Source: Lysinibacillus pakistanensis | GTDB lineage: Bacteria; Bacillota; Bacilli; Bacillales_A; Planococcaceae | Reading direction: 5' to 3' | DNA length: 64,000 nucleotides | NCBI GenBank assembly: GCA_001312325.1 | Contig: BBDJ01000010.1 | Location: 86,299 to 150,298 of the forward strand | Shown: piece after piece, positions 8,778 to 19,846 of the stretch | How positions within the stretch are numbered: the stretch's first letter is position 1 | Layout of the letters: every line of letters begins with the position of its first letter | Translations under genes and position numbers: made by a program | Notes under the pieces: generated by a model | Seen by the model: the letters and a program-made list of their open reading frames with translations, nothing else | Told to the model about the DNA's origin: nothing | Databases searched by the model: none

Positions 8778-9359
8778 ATGTCACCGCGTAAACCAACAAC
8801 ACAGGAATTAACAAAAGAAATGATTATCCATGAGGCACATAAACAATTTATTGCGAAGGATTTTCACCATGTATCAATGCGTAGTATTGCGAAAGAGCTA
8901 GGCTGTAGTCATGGGGCAATATACTATCATTTTAAAAATAAAGCAGAAATATTTTATGCTATTTTAGGCGAATACTTTTCTGAATTAAACACTACTTTAG
9001 AGAATACAGTGAATGGCCCTGAAGATAGTTCTACAAAGCTAAAAAATATTTTAGTAGGATATATGGCATTTGGTTTAAATAATCAAAGTCAATATGAATT
9101 AATGTTTATGGTGAGGGACAATGAGATTGATGGACTCTCCCAAGAGGCAGCTAACCTTAGCTATGAAAAATTTGCACAATCCGTACAAGCATTATCAGAA
9201 ACTGAGCTGCTACTTTCAGATATCCATTCTACATTTATTGCGTTGCATGGATTTGTAGCACATTACCGTCATTATGTTAAAAATTATGAGGAAGCAAAGG
9301 AAGCAGTAGATGTACATGCAAGATTTCTTATCAAAGCATTAATTAAAGTTGAGCTCTAG
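8778..9359 (+). CDS. TetR/AcrR-family transcriptional repressor
   Basis: Intact 193-residue protein starting at ATG after AGGAGGG. The helix-turn-helix is at about residues 33-55 (SMRSIAKELGCSHGAIYYHF), the classic TetR signature; the remainder is the helical ligand-binding domain. The same 20-bp operator occurs in inverse orientation before this gene and before the downstream epimerase gene. This points to self-repression and repression of the neighbour until an unknown ligand binds. The effector cannot be predicted. Confidence 0.9.
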   Translation: MSPRKPTTQELTKEMIIHEAHKQFIAKDFHHVSMRSIAKELGCSHGAIYYHFKNKAEIFYAILGEYFSELNTTLENTVNGPEDSSTKLKNILVGYMAFGLNNQSQYELMFMVRDNEIDGLSQEAANLSYEKFAQSVQALSETELLLSDIHSTFIALHGFVAHYRHYVKNYEEAKEAVDVHARFLIKALIKVEL

Positions 9360-9390
9360 ATCAATTATCTGGAGCTATCTTTAAGCTTTT

Positions 9391-9410
9391 ATTTGACCAG
9401 TGGTTAATTA
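9391..9410. promoter_or_regulatory. Operator of the TetR-type regulator, copy 2
   Basis: TTGACCAGTGGTTAA at 9393-9407 with flanks is the exact reverse complement of the site at 8746-8765. It lies directly before the ribosome site of the epimerase gene. Confidence 0.75.
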
Positions 9411-9425
9411 AAGGAGGGATTATTC

Positions 9426-10450
9426 TTGAAAACAGCTTTAGTTATCGGAGCATCAGGTGGAATGGGTTATGCTCTTGTAAATGAATTAGTAAGGCGACAA
9501 ATAAAGGTGAGGGCATTTGCACGACACAAAGAAAAATTAGTTACTTTATTTCACCATACCAAAAATGTTGAAATCATTTCAGGTAATATCTTCAATGAAC
9601 AGGATATTAGTCAGGCTTCGAAAGGGGTAGATGTAATTTTTCATGCAATAAGTTTTCCGTATCAGGATTGGGAAAAGCTACATATACCGTGCCTAGAAAT
9701 GGTCATAAAAATAGCTGAAAAACAAAGAGCGAGGATAGCACTTGTCGATAATATATATGCATATGGGAAACAATCGGTCAGAGATGTAACTGAGGAGACA
9801 TTGAAAAGACCACATACAAAGAAGGGAAAAATTCGATTGTCTATGGAAAATAAATTAAAAGATAGCCATGTACCCTCTGTAATCGTTCATTTTCCAGATT
9901 TATATGGACCAAATGCAGAAAATACCATTCTCTATGAAACATTAAAAAAATGTTGTCCAAGGTAAAAAAGCTAATTTTGTAGGAAATATGAAGGTGAAGA
10001 GGGAATTCCTTTATACAGTTGATGGTGCAAAGGCTATGGTTGAACTAGCCTTAAGGGATGATACATACAATCAAAATTGGAATGTACCAGCTACACATAC
10101 AATTTCCGGGGTTCAATTAGTGGAGATTCTAGCGAATTAACAGGCTACAAGAAAGGAATCAGACTGTATCTAAAGGAATGTTACAATTAATAGGAATATT
10201 CTCTCCACCTATGAAAGAAGTAGTTGAAATGTTTTATTTAACAGAGGAACCAGTTATTTTAAGTGGGGAAAAGTATGAAAAGGAAATTGGTCCTTTACCA
10301 CGTACTTCTTATAGAGCTGGTCTAGAGGAAACCATTTTATGGATGCAACAGAAGGAAGATAATACTTACAGCAATAAAAAATCCGCTATATTTCAAGAAA
10401 GTATAGCGGATTTAATGTATTTAGTTTTTATAGCTGAAATTTTTGTATGA
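9426..10450 (+). CDS. NAD(P)-dependent epimerase/reductase (atypical SDR), frameshifted
   Basis: TTG start after AAAGGAGGG. The N terminus has a Rossmann loop ([16 protein letters not shown]), then [10 protein letters not shown] and a family-like YAYG near residue 119, typical of atypical short-chain dehydrogenases that use NAD(P). The frame breaks near 9945-9951 (7 A) and near 10140-10150; joined segments ([28 protein letters not shown]) keep the expected C-terminal order. The true stop is uncertain: the last frame stays open to 10450 through a terminator. Controlled by the neighbouring TetR regulator, judging from the shared operator. The substrate is unknown. Confidence 0.7.
10377..10417. 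terminator. Bidirectional terminator
   Basis: AAATCCGCTATA pairs with TATAGCGGATTT around an 11-base loop, with A/T runs on both sides, between the convergent epimerase and chemoreceptor genes. Confidence 0.8.
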
Positions 10451-12134
10451 TATGACGAAGCTGTTGTGCCATCTCCGCTAAATTATTGGAAGATGCAGTA
10501 ATTTCTTCGATGCTTGCTGATTGTTCCTCAGACGCTGCTGCTACATTTTGAATATTTCCTGATGCTTGAACGGCTACTATACCAACTTCTTCTACAGAAA
10601 TAGCAATACTGTTCACACCTTGGTTCATGTTGGTAATGATCGTATTGACATGATTCATTTCCTTTGTTAGCTCCATAATTTGTGTATTAATTTCTCCAAA
10701 GGCCTCACCAGATGCATTGAAGGTTGTTGAGCTTTCCACAAGATTACTGCTGCTAATTCCCATAGATTTTACAGCCTGTGCAGATTCCTCTTTAATGGTT
10801 TCAATCCGTGTTCGAATACTGTTAGTTGCTGCTAATGATTGATCAGCAAGCTTACGTACTTCCTCTGCAACAACGGCAAAGCCCTTACCATGTTCGCCAG
10901 CTCTTGCTGCTTCAATAGATGCATTTAACGCGAGTAAATTGGTTTGGTCTGTTATTTGGTTAATTAAGGTCACAATGTCACCAATTTCATTTGTGTATGT
11001 GCTTAAACGTTCCACAACTGCTGAAGTCTCTTGAATGGCAGTAGTAGTGACAGTCATTTTCTCAGTTGCATTTTGAATTGTCGTATTACCTTTTTCAGAA
11101 ATTGTGGATGCACTAATTGCCTTTGCTGTCACATCATTCACGCTCGAAACGACCTCAGCCATTTTTGTAGAGATTACTGAGATATGATTTTCTACCTCTT
11201 CAATGGAGGTTGTTTGCTTTTCTGAACCAGCTGCAACTTCCTGCATGGAAGATGTAATTTGCTGTATGGATGCGCTTGTTTGCTCAGAACTTGCTGTTAA
11301 TTCCTCTGACATAGCAGCGACTTGTTCAGCATTTTCTGCGATTTGCTGAATTAGTAAGCGTAAATCTTCTGTCATATTTTCGATGCCCAGAGAAAGCTGT
11401 GCGATTTCATTGGAACCTTTGATTTGTAGAGGTTCAACAGCTAAATCTCCCTTGCTACCCTGCCAACATAACCAGTTATTTTTTTTATTGGTTTTGTAAT
11501 ACCAATGCTTATGAAATAAGCGACAATAATCCCTAATAGGATGAAAATCACCGTCATAATGATACATATCCAAAGTGTCTCTGTTTGTAGCTTAGAGATA
11601 AAGGAAGCATCCATATCTAAACCGAATAAAATGTCCGTGTTTTTAAATGGTATAAAAATGGATTTATGAATACCATATTCATCTTGATAAATATCGCTTA
11701 TTTGCAAAGAACCAGCGTCTAAAGCAACATTCATTTTTTCATCGAAAACATAATCTTCTTTGTAATTATCTTTGTTGCTTAAAGCGACGATATGCTCCTT
11801 TCCGTTAGAGCGGGAAAGGATATATGCATTTTCAATATCGTTTTTATTCACTGTGCCATTTAATTGCTTTAGTAGTTGTTCATATTTTTGGTGATTCCCA
11901 TTGTCTGCAGCAATGACATCATTTTTTTTCTAAATCTTCGAAAATAGAATTAGAAACAATTTCTAATGATGACTCAAATTGTGTAATGACAAAATTATCG
12001 ATAATTCGATAAGACGTTATAAAAAGTACCACACTAAATATGATTGAAATAATAGCAATGGGAATGGTGAAGCTTGCAATATATTTATAAAGTAAAGAAC
12101 CCTTTAATTTATTTATTATATTCAACTTTGGCAT
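10428..12134 (-). CDS. Methyl-accepting chemotaxis protein, frameshifted
   Basis: Order of parts: N-terminal membrane helix ([16 protein letters not shown]), extracellular sensor of about 200 residues, second helix ([20 protein letters not shown]), HAMP linker, then a long cytoplasmic coiled-coil signalling domain with the conserved tip sequence [19 protein letters not shown]. It would sense a small molecule outside the cell and control CheA through CheW. Frame breaks lie near 11925 and 11455-11475, both in A/T runs. The start ATG lies inside the end of the upstream decarboxylase gene (26-bp overlap), so translation may be coupled. Confidence 0.85.
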
Positions 12135-13753
12135 CCTCCAATACTTGCAGTTTTTGTTTCAGGAAATGGACCATAGCATGGATATGTTCTGTTTCAGTAT
12201 AAGGAGAAATAGCAAAGAATTTTGCAGCTGCAACTGGAATTTGTTGCTTTGTATCACTTGTGCGGACAGTACAAAAACGTGTTGTATCACCAAAAAATAC
12301 TTCGTCTCGATCCTGACCAATAATTTCAAAGAAAGAGGCATTAATTGCATTTATATATTCAATTTGGTCTTGTGTATAGCAACCTGCCTGCTCCGTGTGC
12401 CAGTTATAGCCATCTGGATATAAACGAAAGGCTGTAACGGGTCCAATATTCGTTCCATTTACTACTTGCAGCATAGGTGCATGCTCCGCTAATTGTGTAC
12501 GGAATGCTAAATTAACACGCACATAATTGGCTAATATTTGTTGATAGCCTTCTTTACCAAATGCCTGTAAAGCTGCATAAATAGCTATTGAACTTCCCAT
12601 TCGTGAGCACTCTAATGTATAGCCTGTATGGTAGGAGCCATAACCGCGATTGCCGACGTATGGTGTATCAAAGTCCTCAATATCAAGTAACTGTAAACTG
12701 TTACCTTCTTTTATAAGGAATAAGCTAGTTAAATATGGTGTCTGACCAAGCTTTTGGAAGTCAAAGCACAGGCTATCTGCAATTGCTAGATGCTGCATAC
12801 GTGTACGAATATGTCTCAATCCCTGTAATACCTCTGCCTCTAGCTGAAGGGGATTGGCAGTAAAGTCGTAATCGTTGAAAAATGCGTAAAAGCCTCCCAA
12901 AGCGGAATCAGCATGGATATGTATCGGTTGTAAGGCATATTTTTTCTCAAGACCTATAGTGACTTCCTTAATGGCTTGTACATCATCAATGGCAAATTGA
13001 TCCGTAGCGCCTGTTGTAGCTACTACATAGACTGGGATTCCACCATTTTCAATAACCTCTGTCATACGTGCCTGTAAGTCATTAATATCCATAGAATGGT
13101 CTTTTCCAGCTTTTACACGTACTAAATGCTTACTTCCTATACCTACCGCTTCAATCGATTTTAATAGGCTATAATGTGCATTTTCTGATGCAAAGCAATA
13201 TAAATTATTTGGAATACCCTCTTCCTTTGCCTGTGGAAATTGCTTAGCAATGGCAAGACGAAGACCACTAAATACAGCCCCTTGTCCTCCCCAAGTTGTA
13301 TAGCCAAAGCTCTTAGTGTAGTCATAGCCTACTAACTTCGACATCATCGCTACAACTTTTACTTCACACTCTGCAGCAGCAGGTCCATAAACATCCCATA
13401 GATTGTTACCGTTCAAAAGGGCATTTGTAAACTGGCCCAATATACCAGGGATACTAGCCATTGGTAATACATTCGTGACAAAATTACGCGTATGATAAGG
13501 GTGTCCTTGCATCAACTGTGTAAGTTCTTCCACAACCTGATCGAGCCCAACACCTGTATTTGCTATTTGATTGTCTTGCATTAATTCTTGATAGAAATTA
13601 GAGGAACGCTCTTTCATTGGTCCAAGAGACGTTTTATTGGGATTCTTTAATGCATCTAGAGAGGAAACAATTTTCTCTAATAGGGATAAAAAATTCTCCC
13701 TTTGCTGGATATTTCCATCTTCGCTTTGGAATAATTGTTGGATTTTTTTTCAT
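12109..13753 (-). CDS. PLP-dependent group II decarboxylase-like protein
   Basis: A fold-type I PLP enzyme. WDVYGPAAAECEV resembles the substrate loop, HADSALGG carries the aspartate that binds the PLP nitrogen, and DFQKLGQTPY supplies the Schiff-base lysine, although the usual HK is QK. An open frame from ATG 13617 has 502 residues, but it lacks a ribosome site. Upstream sequence in another frame (KKIQQLFQSEDGNIQQ...) runs from ATG 13753, which has AAAGGATG before it, and joins after removing one A from an 8-A run; full length is about 547. The family decarboxylates aromatic or acidic amino acids. The substrate is not certain. Confidence 0.75.
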
Positions 13754-14177
13754 ATTCATCATCCTTTGTAGTTCATATTTCCTCTATTTTTCATTTCTTG
13801 AAAATAGGCCGTTTTTCTAAAGTTATAATAACATATAATAACAAAAAAATGAATTTATATTTTCCTGAAAAAAATATTATTTTACATTTCTGAATAATCC
13901 AATTTATTTAATGGGAAATATAGAAAATGTATTAGTGATTAATTAATTTTAGAAAGGTTGTATTTTAAAGGTTTTTTTTGTGCAGTTGTTAAGGAAAGAA
14001 TTACAAAAGTGAGGATAGTGGGATATTGTGATGAAAAATGAATGTTTTTAAAATACTATTCTTATAATAATTTTAAAATAATATTAATAATAAGAAAATT
14101 ATAATACTTTTTGACTAATTATAATAAAGACTGTTTAATAGATCGAAACTCTGTAAATAGTAATCTGCTATACATGA
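13754..14177. other. Very AT-rich intergenic region
   Basis: About 420 bases with many A/T runs, upstream of the decarboxylase (minus strand). No gene, RNA motif or repeat is recognised. It probably holds the decarboxylase promoter. Confidence 0.5.
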
Positions 14178-14209
14178 AAAAAGAATCTGCCTCATTTGTG
14201 CAGATTCTC
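14178..14209 (-). terminator. Rho-independent terminator of the deacetylase gene
   Basis: On the minus strand AGAATCTGC pairs with GCAGATTCT followed by six T; the deacetylase stop codon lies in the loop. Confidence 0.75.
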
Positions 14210-15105
14210 AGATTTATCCTGAAGTTCTTTAATGGTGACAAAGCGGTATCCATCCTCAGTAAGTGACTGCAAGATACCTTCGATTGCTTGCAGTTCACTG
14301 TCTGTATTGTCTTACATGGGATGCATTAAAATAATCGAGCCAGATTGAATATGTTCTTTCACATAGTTAATTTTTTTCATCAGGTGTTGAATAGAAGGAG
14401 TCAGGCTCCAAATTCCACGTTATTGTATCATGATTTGTTTTACTTAAATAAAGCGGAAATCCAATTAGCTTTTTCCCATACGGCGGTCGAACAGGCGGGA
14501 TATCTGGATAGCCAATAATTTTTATAAGTTCATCTGTTTTTTTCTATTTCATTTTTATCTTCATTCAGCAGAAGACTCCCACCTCTACAGGTGGTGAGAT
14601 GAATGCGGTTTTGATTCCTTTTCAGTGGGTGTCCAAACACCTACTGAATGAAGATAAAGCCTCCGGCGGATGTCACGGATTTTCAAAGGAATGAATTGTG
14701 CAGGCACAATTCAAAATCCGGACGCAATTACGCCAAGGCGAAATTGATAAAAGGTAGGGCTCTTAAAGACCATTCGCTTATGTGAATAGGTATGATTGCC
14801 ATTTTGATGACTGGCATTCACAATTTTTTTTACCCTCTTCTAAATTTTCTTCAAGATCTTTTCCAATTAAAAAAAAGGTTGCTTTAGCATCGTAGTCATC
14901 CAGTAATGTTAAAATGGGACTGACATTTTTAGTTGGACCGTCATCAAAAGTTAATGCTACAACCTTTTCTGTAGTTTCAATATGAGGGATAATCTTGCCA
15001 AAAAGTTGATAGTCTCTAGCATTCATTAACTTATAAGCACCAAATGCTAAAACAACAATGAAAAAAAAGAATAATTCCTAAATAAGTAATTTTCTTTTTC
15101 AGCAT
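14192..15105 (-). pseudogene. Polysaccharide deacetylase, disrupted by a repeat element
   Basis: ATG at 15105 follows AGGGAGGG. An N-terminal membrane anchor leads to the NodB deacetylase fold: TFDDGPT (catalytic aspartate and metal aspartate), then a HxxxH-type region (SHQNGNHTYSH). The reading is then cut by a 192-bp repeat element at 14557-14748. The other side resumes with TDELIKIIGYPDIPPVRPPYG (RPPYG motif) and ends with LMHPM, an in-frame TAA, and DNTDSELQAIEGIL. The family removes acetyl groups from cell-wall sugars. The insertion, a nonsense codon and frame breaks together mark a real pseudogene rather than only sequencing error. Confidence 0.8.
14557..14748. repeat. Repeat element, copy C (about 192 bp), inserted in a gene
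   Basis: The left part is bounded by TATCTTCATTCAG and its exact inverse CTGAATGAAGATA (about 90 bp apart) and contains a hairpin CCACCTCTACAGGTGG. The right part begins GCCTCCGGCGGATGTC, holds an inverted repeat built on GAATTGTGC/GCACAATTC and GGATTTT/AAAATCC, and ends with CAATTACGCC/GGCGAAATTG. Ends recur at 7246-7456 and 8628-8698. It splits a deacetylase gene, proving insertion. Boundaries are uncertain by a few bases. No coding capacity, so it would need a transposase in trans. Confidence 0.75.
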
Positions 15106-15285
15106 TAGTCCCTCCCTGCTATTTATTTAATTCTAAAAAAAAGCCTTACACAAATTTGTTATTGATCAATACCCATTGTATGAGAAGATACGGTATGACA
15201 AACATTAAGTCTTAAAGGTTATATAATGTTCCCCTAATAACTACAATAATTGTGTAAATAACTTTCTGAAAAATGAGGTGTACAT

Positions 15286-16136
15286 GTGTCTAATGATATG
15301 CTTCTAGTTGAAGGTCAGTCGAAGGGGAGTCGATTGCGTAAAATATGGTTTGTTGTAGTGTTATTTTTAATATTGGTGATTGGTGTAATTGTTTTTTATT
15401 ATTTATTTAATAAGGATTTAAATTTTGAAACCTATAAAACAGTTGTCGGTAAAACCACTGAAAATAGCCTTGGAAGTTTGACCTTGAATGAAGTAATAGT
15501 GGATGACAATCAGATTTTATTAAATGCAACCTTTAAACCAGAAAACGATACACTTTTCGACTATCAAATTTTCTTTTTTTCCACAAGTATTGATTAATGG
15601 AAAAGAGTTTACAGTAAGAAATGGAGGGCAGTCCATTGCGCAATCGGATAAAACCTATACCATTTATAGCAGTGTTAAACTAAGTGAGTTACCAAAGGAT
15701 GAAACATTAAATTTAGATATTCGCTATAACGACTGGAACGGAAAAAAAGGCGATTGACGAGCCATGGAACTTTCAAGTAGAAGCATCACAGAAGCAATTA
15801 CAAAATGATAGGAACGTTTTTTTCAGTTAAAAAAAAAGTTGAAGCTAATAGATGGCCAACAAATAACGATTGACAGGGTTGTTTCTACACCAATATCAAC
15901 AACAATTTATTTTCATTCTGACACAGCCCTATTGAATAATGCCATACAATTTAATATTCAATCTACATCAGGTGAATTATGGCGCCTTAACGCTGCGTAT
16001 GCATTAAATGAGGACAATACAAAATGGGGAGTTCGTCTTGACGCCCTATATTTGACAGAAAAAAACTTACTATTTAATTCCAATTGCTACAGATGGAAAT
16101 GAGCTTGGTTCTAAAATTAAAATGACAAAAAAATAA
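15286..16136 (+). CDS. Membrane-anchored protein with extracellular beta-rich domains, frameshifted
   Basis: GTG at 15286 follows GAGGTG. Residues ~22-42 form a single membrane helix (IWFVVVLFLILVIGVIVFYY); the rest is polar and predicted to lie outside. The layout of one helix then two beta-rich segments (LGSLTLNEVIVDDNQILLNA; ITIDRVVSTPISTTIYF) resembles DUF4179/DUF5643-type proteins, but this is tentative. Frame breaks fall near 15574-15580, 15743, 15825-15835 and 16060, all A/T runs. Joined length is about 282 residues. The function is unknown; a surface or anti-sigma-like sensor is possible. Confidence 0.5.
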
Positions 16137-16223
16137 GAAAAATGCTTATTTCAATCTTTACAATACTTTAATCTAAAAACAAGGTTTCACCATGTAAGAT
16201 AATGATATATTACATGGAAAGTA

Positions 16224-17383
16224 GTGAGGTTGTTGCGAAGGTTATGGGAGATCTTTTTAGTTTCCTTTAAATTAGGCTGTACTTCCTTTGGTGGTCCAGC
16301 TGCTCATTTAGGGTATTTTCAAAATGAATATGTTGAAAAACGTAAGTGGTTATCAGCAAATGATTACAGTCAGCTTGTAGCACTTAGTCAATTTCTACCT
16401 GGTCCCGCATCGAGTCAAGTAGGAATGGGCATTGGCTTATTAAGAGGTGGAATATTTGGGAGTATAATTTCTTTTCTTGGCTTTACATTACCGTCAGTGT
16501 TGCTGCTGATTGCATTCGGATATTTTTCGACGCATGTAGAGATGAGCTGGGTCCATGGCTTAAAATTAGTGCTGTTGCGATTGTTGCACAGGCTATTTTG
16601 GATATGTCCAGGAAATTGATTTCTAGCATATGGCATTTAATAATTGCCGTGTTTGCACTTGGAGTAGTGCTTTTATGGGTACATTCATTATCACAGGTAT
16701 TGGTGATAGGTCTTGCTGCCCTCATAGGCTTTCGATTTATTAAAATCACCAAGGAAATGAATCAACATGTAACAGTTGCACCTATTTCCAAAAAAGCAGG
16801 GTTCATTTTATTATCACTGTTTTTCTTACTCCTTATTGGTTTACCAGCTGTTAGTCCATTTATGCAATATGAATGGTTTATATTGGTTGAAAAGTTTTAT
16901 CTATCAGGTGCCTTAGTGTTTGGTGGCGGTCATGTAGTACTGCCTTTGTTAGAAGTTCAATTTGTACAAAGTGGATTAATGAGTTCTTCTGATTTTATTA
17001 CAGGTTATGGAATGACACAGGCAGTTCCTGGTCCATTATTCACGTTTGCCTCTTACATAGGTATGATGATTGCTGGAGTACCTGGGGCCATTATTGCTAC
17101 AATAGCATTTTTCTTCCTGCCTTTTTACTTATAGTTGGGGCAATGCCATTCTGGCTAGCGCTGAATCAATTCCCAAGATTAAGAGGGGCAATAGCAGGTG
17201 CAAATGCTGCCGTTGTTGGAATATTAGCAGCAGCTTTTTTTTCATCCAATTGCTACAGAGACAATTGAAAATTGGTTAGACATTGTTATATCTGCCATCT
17301 TTTTATGGTGCTTAATGCGATGGAAAATACCGCCTTATTTATTGGTAATCATTGGACTTTGCATAGGAATTATACGTTATTAA
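16224..17383 (+). CDS. chrA: Chromate transporter (ChrA, CHR superfamily), frameshifted
   Basis: The N-terminal half has the CHR motif FGGPAAHLGYF and QFLPGPASSQ; the C-terminal half repeats the pattern with FGGGHVVLPLLE and TQAVPGPLFTFASYIG. Two CHR domains in one chain of about 386 residues with about ten hydrophobic helices match the long-chain ChrA exporters, which expel chromate using the proton motive force. Frame breaks lie near 16575, 17120 and 17236-17245. Starts at GTG after GGAAAG. Other anions as substrate cannot be excluded. It ends at a terminator. Confidence 0.85.
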
Positions 17384-17398
17384 AAATACACTTTCTAA

Positions 17399-17432
17399 AT
17401 CAAAACCATGAATCTTTATGGTTTTGATTTTT
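17399..17432 (+). terminator. Rho-independent terminator
   Basis: ATCAAAACCAT pairs with ATGGTTTTGAT and is followed by seven T, after the chromate transporter. Confidence 0.85.
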
Positions 17433-17563
17433 TTGTGGAAAATGGATCCTATGAACTTCCACTTGATACACATACTTTTCTTAGATGGATTCATGGCGTT
17501 CTATTCTTTGTTTGTTTATAATGTAAAAATGGAAAAAGACTTTATCAGAAAGAAGGGATAGCT

Positions 17564-18710
17564 ATGGCACGAGGTGTTTACATTCATATTCCTTTTTGTC
17601 ATCAAATTTGTAATTATTGTGATTTCAATAAATTCTATTTCAAAAATCAACCAGTTGATGAATATATAGAAACCCTAGGCAAGGAGATGGCACTTGCCAT
17701 ACAAAAGTATCCTGACCATTTTAAACAAATCGAAACGATCTTTCTCGGTGGTGGAACACCGACTGCGTTATCGCCTGAGCAATTAGAAAAACTTCTTGGG
17801 CTGATTCGTACGTATATTCCTATGGACAGTGTGACAGAATTTACATCAGAGGCAAATCCGGACGAGCTCTCAGAGGAGAAATTGCAGGCATTATTTGCTG
17901 GAGGTGTCAATCGTTTAAGTATGGGGGTGCAGTCCTTTGATCAGACGTTATTAAAGAAAATTGGACGTACTCATAGTAACGAACATGTTTATGAAACAAT
18001 TGCCTTGGCGAAAAAGGTCGGCTTTCACAATATAAGCATAGATTTAATGTATGGTCTGCCTGGGCAAACAATGGCACAATGGGAGAACTCCTTAGCAAAG
18101 GCCTTTGCCTTGAAGTTACCGCATATTTCCGCATACTCATTAATAGTAGAGCCAAAAACGATATTTTATAATCAATATACAAAGGGAAAACTGCATTTAC
18201 CAACCGAAGATCTTGAGGCAGACATGTATGATGTATTGATGAAACAGATGGAGGCTCATGGGCTGCAACAATATGAAATAAGTAACTTCGCGCAATCCGA
18301 TTTCAGCTCTAGTCATAACAAAATTTATTGGGAAAACGATGAATATGCAGGCTTTGGCGCTGGTGCACATGGATATGTTGCTGGTATCCGTTATTCCAAT
18401 CATGGACCATTAAAAAAAATATATTGATGCAGTAAACAAAGGTGATTTACCAATTGTCTATGAGCATATTGTGACAGAGAATGAAAAACGTGAAGAACAA
18501 ATGTTTTTAGGTCTGCGAAAAACAGAGGGAGTATTACACCATATATATGAAGAGAAATTTAATGAAACGATGCTTACACGTTATCGTCATGTTATCGAAA
18601 AGTTAGTATCAGAAGGTCTTTTGGAACACGATCCGAATGGAATTCATCTGACACGAAAAGGTCGATTTGTAGGGAATGAAGTATTTCAACAATTTTTGCT
18701 AGAAGATTGA
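17564..18710 (+). CDS. hemW: HemW, radical SAM heme chaperone, frameshifted
   Basis: The radical SAM cluster motif CHQICNYC (CX3CX2C, residues ~12-19) follows GVYIHIPF, the HemW/HemN signature; GGGTPT binds SAM. HemW lacks the extra cysteine typical of true coproporphyrinogen dehydrogenase HemN and is thought to deliver heme. A 7-8 A run near 18413-18420 splits the C-terminal third (VTENEKREEQMFLGLRK onward, the HemN C-terminal domain). Joined length is 381 residues, close to B. subtilis HemW. It sits just before the hrcA operon, as in other Bacillales. Confidence 0.9.
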
Positions 18711-18719
18711 GCGATTTCG

Positions 18720-18785
18720 TTGACATAAAATGTGGGATTTGATAACTTAATAATAGTATTAGCACTCCTCTTAGTTGAGTGCTAA
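18720..18785 (+). promoter_or_regulatory. SigA promoter with CIRCE operator for the hrcA-dnaK operon
   Basis: -35 TTGACA at 18720-18725, 17 bases, -10 TAACTT at 18743-18748. CIRCE spans 18759-18785: TTAGCACTC, nine bases, GAGTGCTAA, a perfect match to the HrcA-binding consensus. It lies just after the start region, so HrcA would block transcription. Confidence 0.95.
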
Positions 18786-18799
18786 CAGAGGTGATAATC

Positions 18800-19829
18800 A
18801 TGCTAACAAATCGGCAACTACAGATATTGCAAGTCATTGTAGACGACTTTATTATGTTTGCACAGCCGGTAGGTTCTCGCCAGATCTCCAAAAAGCAAGA
18901 GATTACATTTAGTCCAGCCACAATTCGAAATGAAATGGCGGATTTGGAGGAATTAGGTTTTTTTAGAAAAAACACATACTTCCTCTGGTCGAGTGCCTTC
19001 GGAAAAGGGTTATAGATTTTATGTAGATCATTTGTTGAGTCCACAGGGGATTAATTCTAGGGATATTCAGCAAATCCAATCAATTTTTAATGATCGCCTA
19101 GTAGAAGTAGAGCATATTATCCGAAAATCAGCCAATATTTTATCAGAGCTGACATCTTATACATCGATTCTTTTAGGACCTGATGTACAAAGACATCGTG
19201 TTAAACGATTCTCAATTGTGCCGCTCTCTAGTGATACAGCAGTAGCGATTATCGTAACGAATAACGGGCATGTGGAAAATCGTATGTTTAATTTACCTCC
19301 AGGTTTTACCGCTTCTGAATTAGAGAAGATGGTTAATATTTTAAATGAACGCTTAATCGGTGTGTCATTAGAAGATCTTCATACAAAGCTTGAGGCTGAA
19401 GTGTTAGCTGTTTTACAGCAGCATGTAAGATCTGCGGATGACTTTATTCGCTCACTTGTTACAGCCACGATGCATAATTCAGAAAGTAAAATTTTCTATG
19501 GTGGAAAAACAAATATGTTCAACCAGCCCGAATTCCACGATTTAAATAAAGTCCGAATGATTTTGGACTTAATGGAAACGAACAGCCAAGTGCAATCGCT
19601 TTTCCATCCCAATGAATCGGGCATTCAAATTCGTATAGGCTCTGAAAATAAACAACTAGAAATGGAAAACTGTAGTGTCATTACGACCACTTATTCAATT
19701 GGTGAAGATCAACAAGGGGCTATTGCGATTATTGGTCCAACACGGATGGATTACAAACGTGTTGTTGCTTTACTAGACGTATTGCGCATGGATTTAACAC
19801 AGGCCTTTACGAAGAATCGTAGTGATTGA
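18800..19829 (+). CDS. hrcA: Heat-inducible transcription repressor HrcA, frameshifted
   Basis: ATG at 18800 after AGAGGTGAT. The N-terminal winged helix ([18 protein letters not shown], then [16 protein letters not shown]) is the HrcA DNA-binding domain; the rest is the GAF-like dimerisation region. A 7-T stretch near 18960 shifts the frame; removal gives [25 protein letters not shown], the conserved HrcA sequence, and 342 residues in total. It represses its own operon through the CIRCE site just upstream and is kept active by GroE in B. subtilis. Confidence 0.95.
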
Positions 19830-19846
19830 TAATGAGGAGGATTCAA

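Noticed and set aside
9960..10160. Separate gene in the middle of the epimerase
   Set aside because: The three frames join into one normal atypical SDR protein after small run-length corrections.
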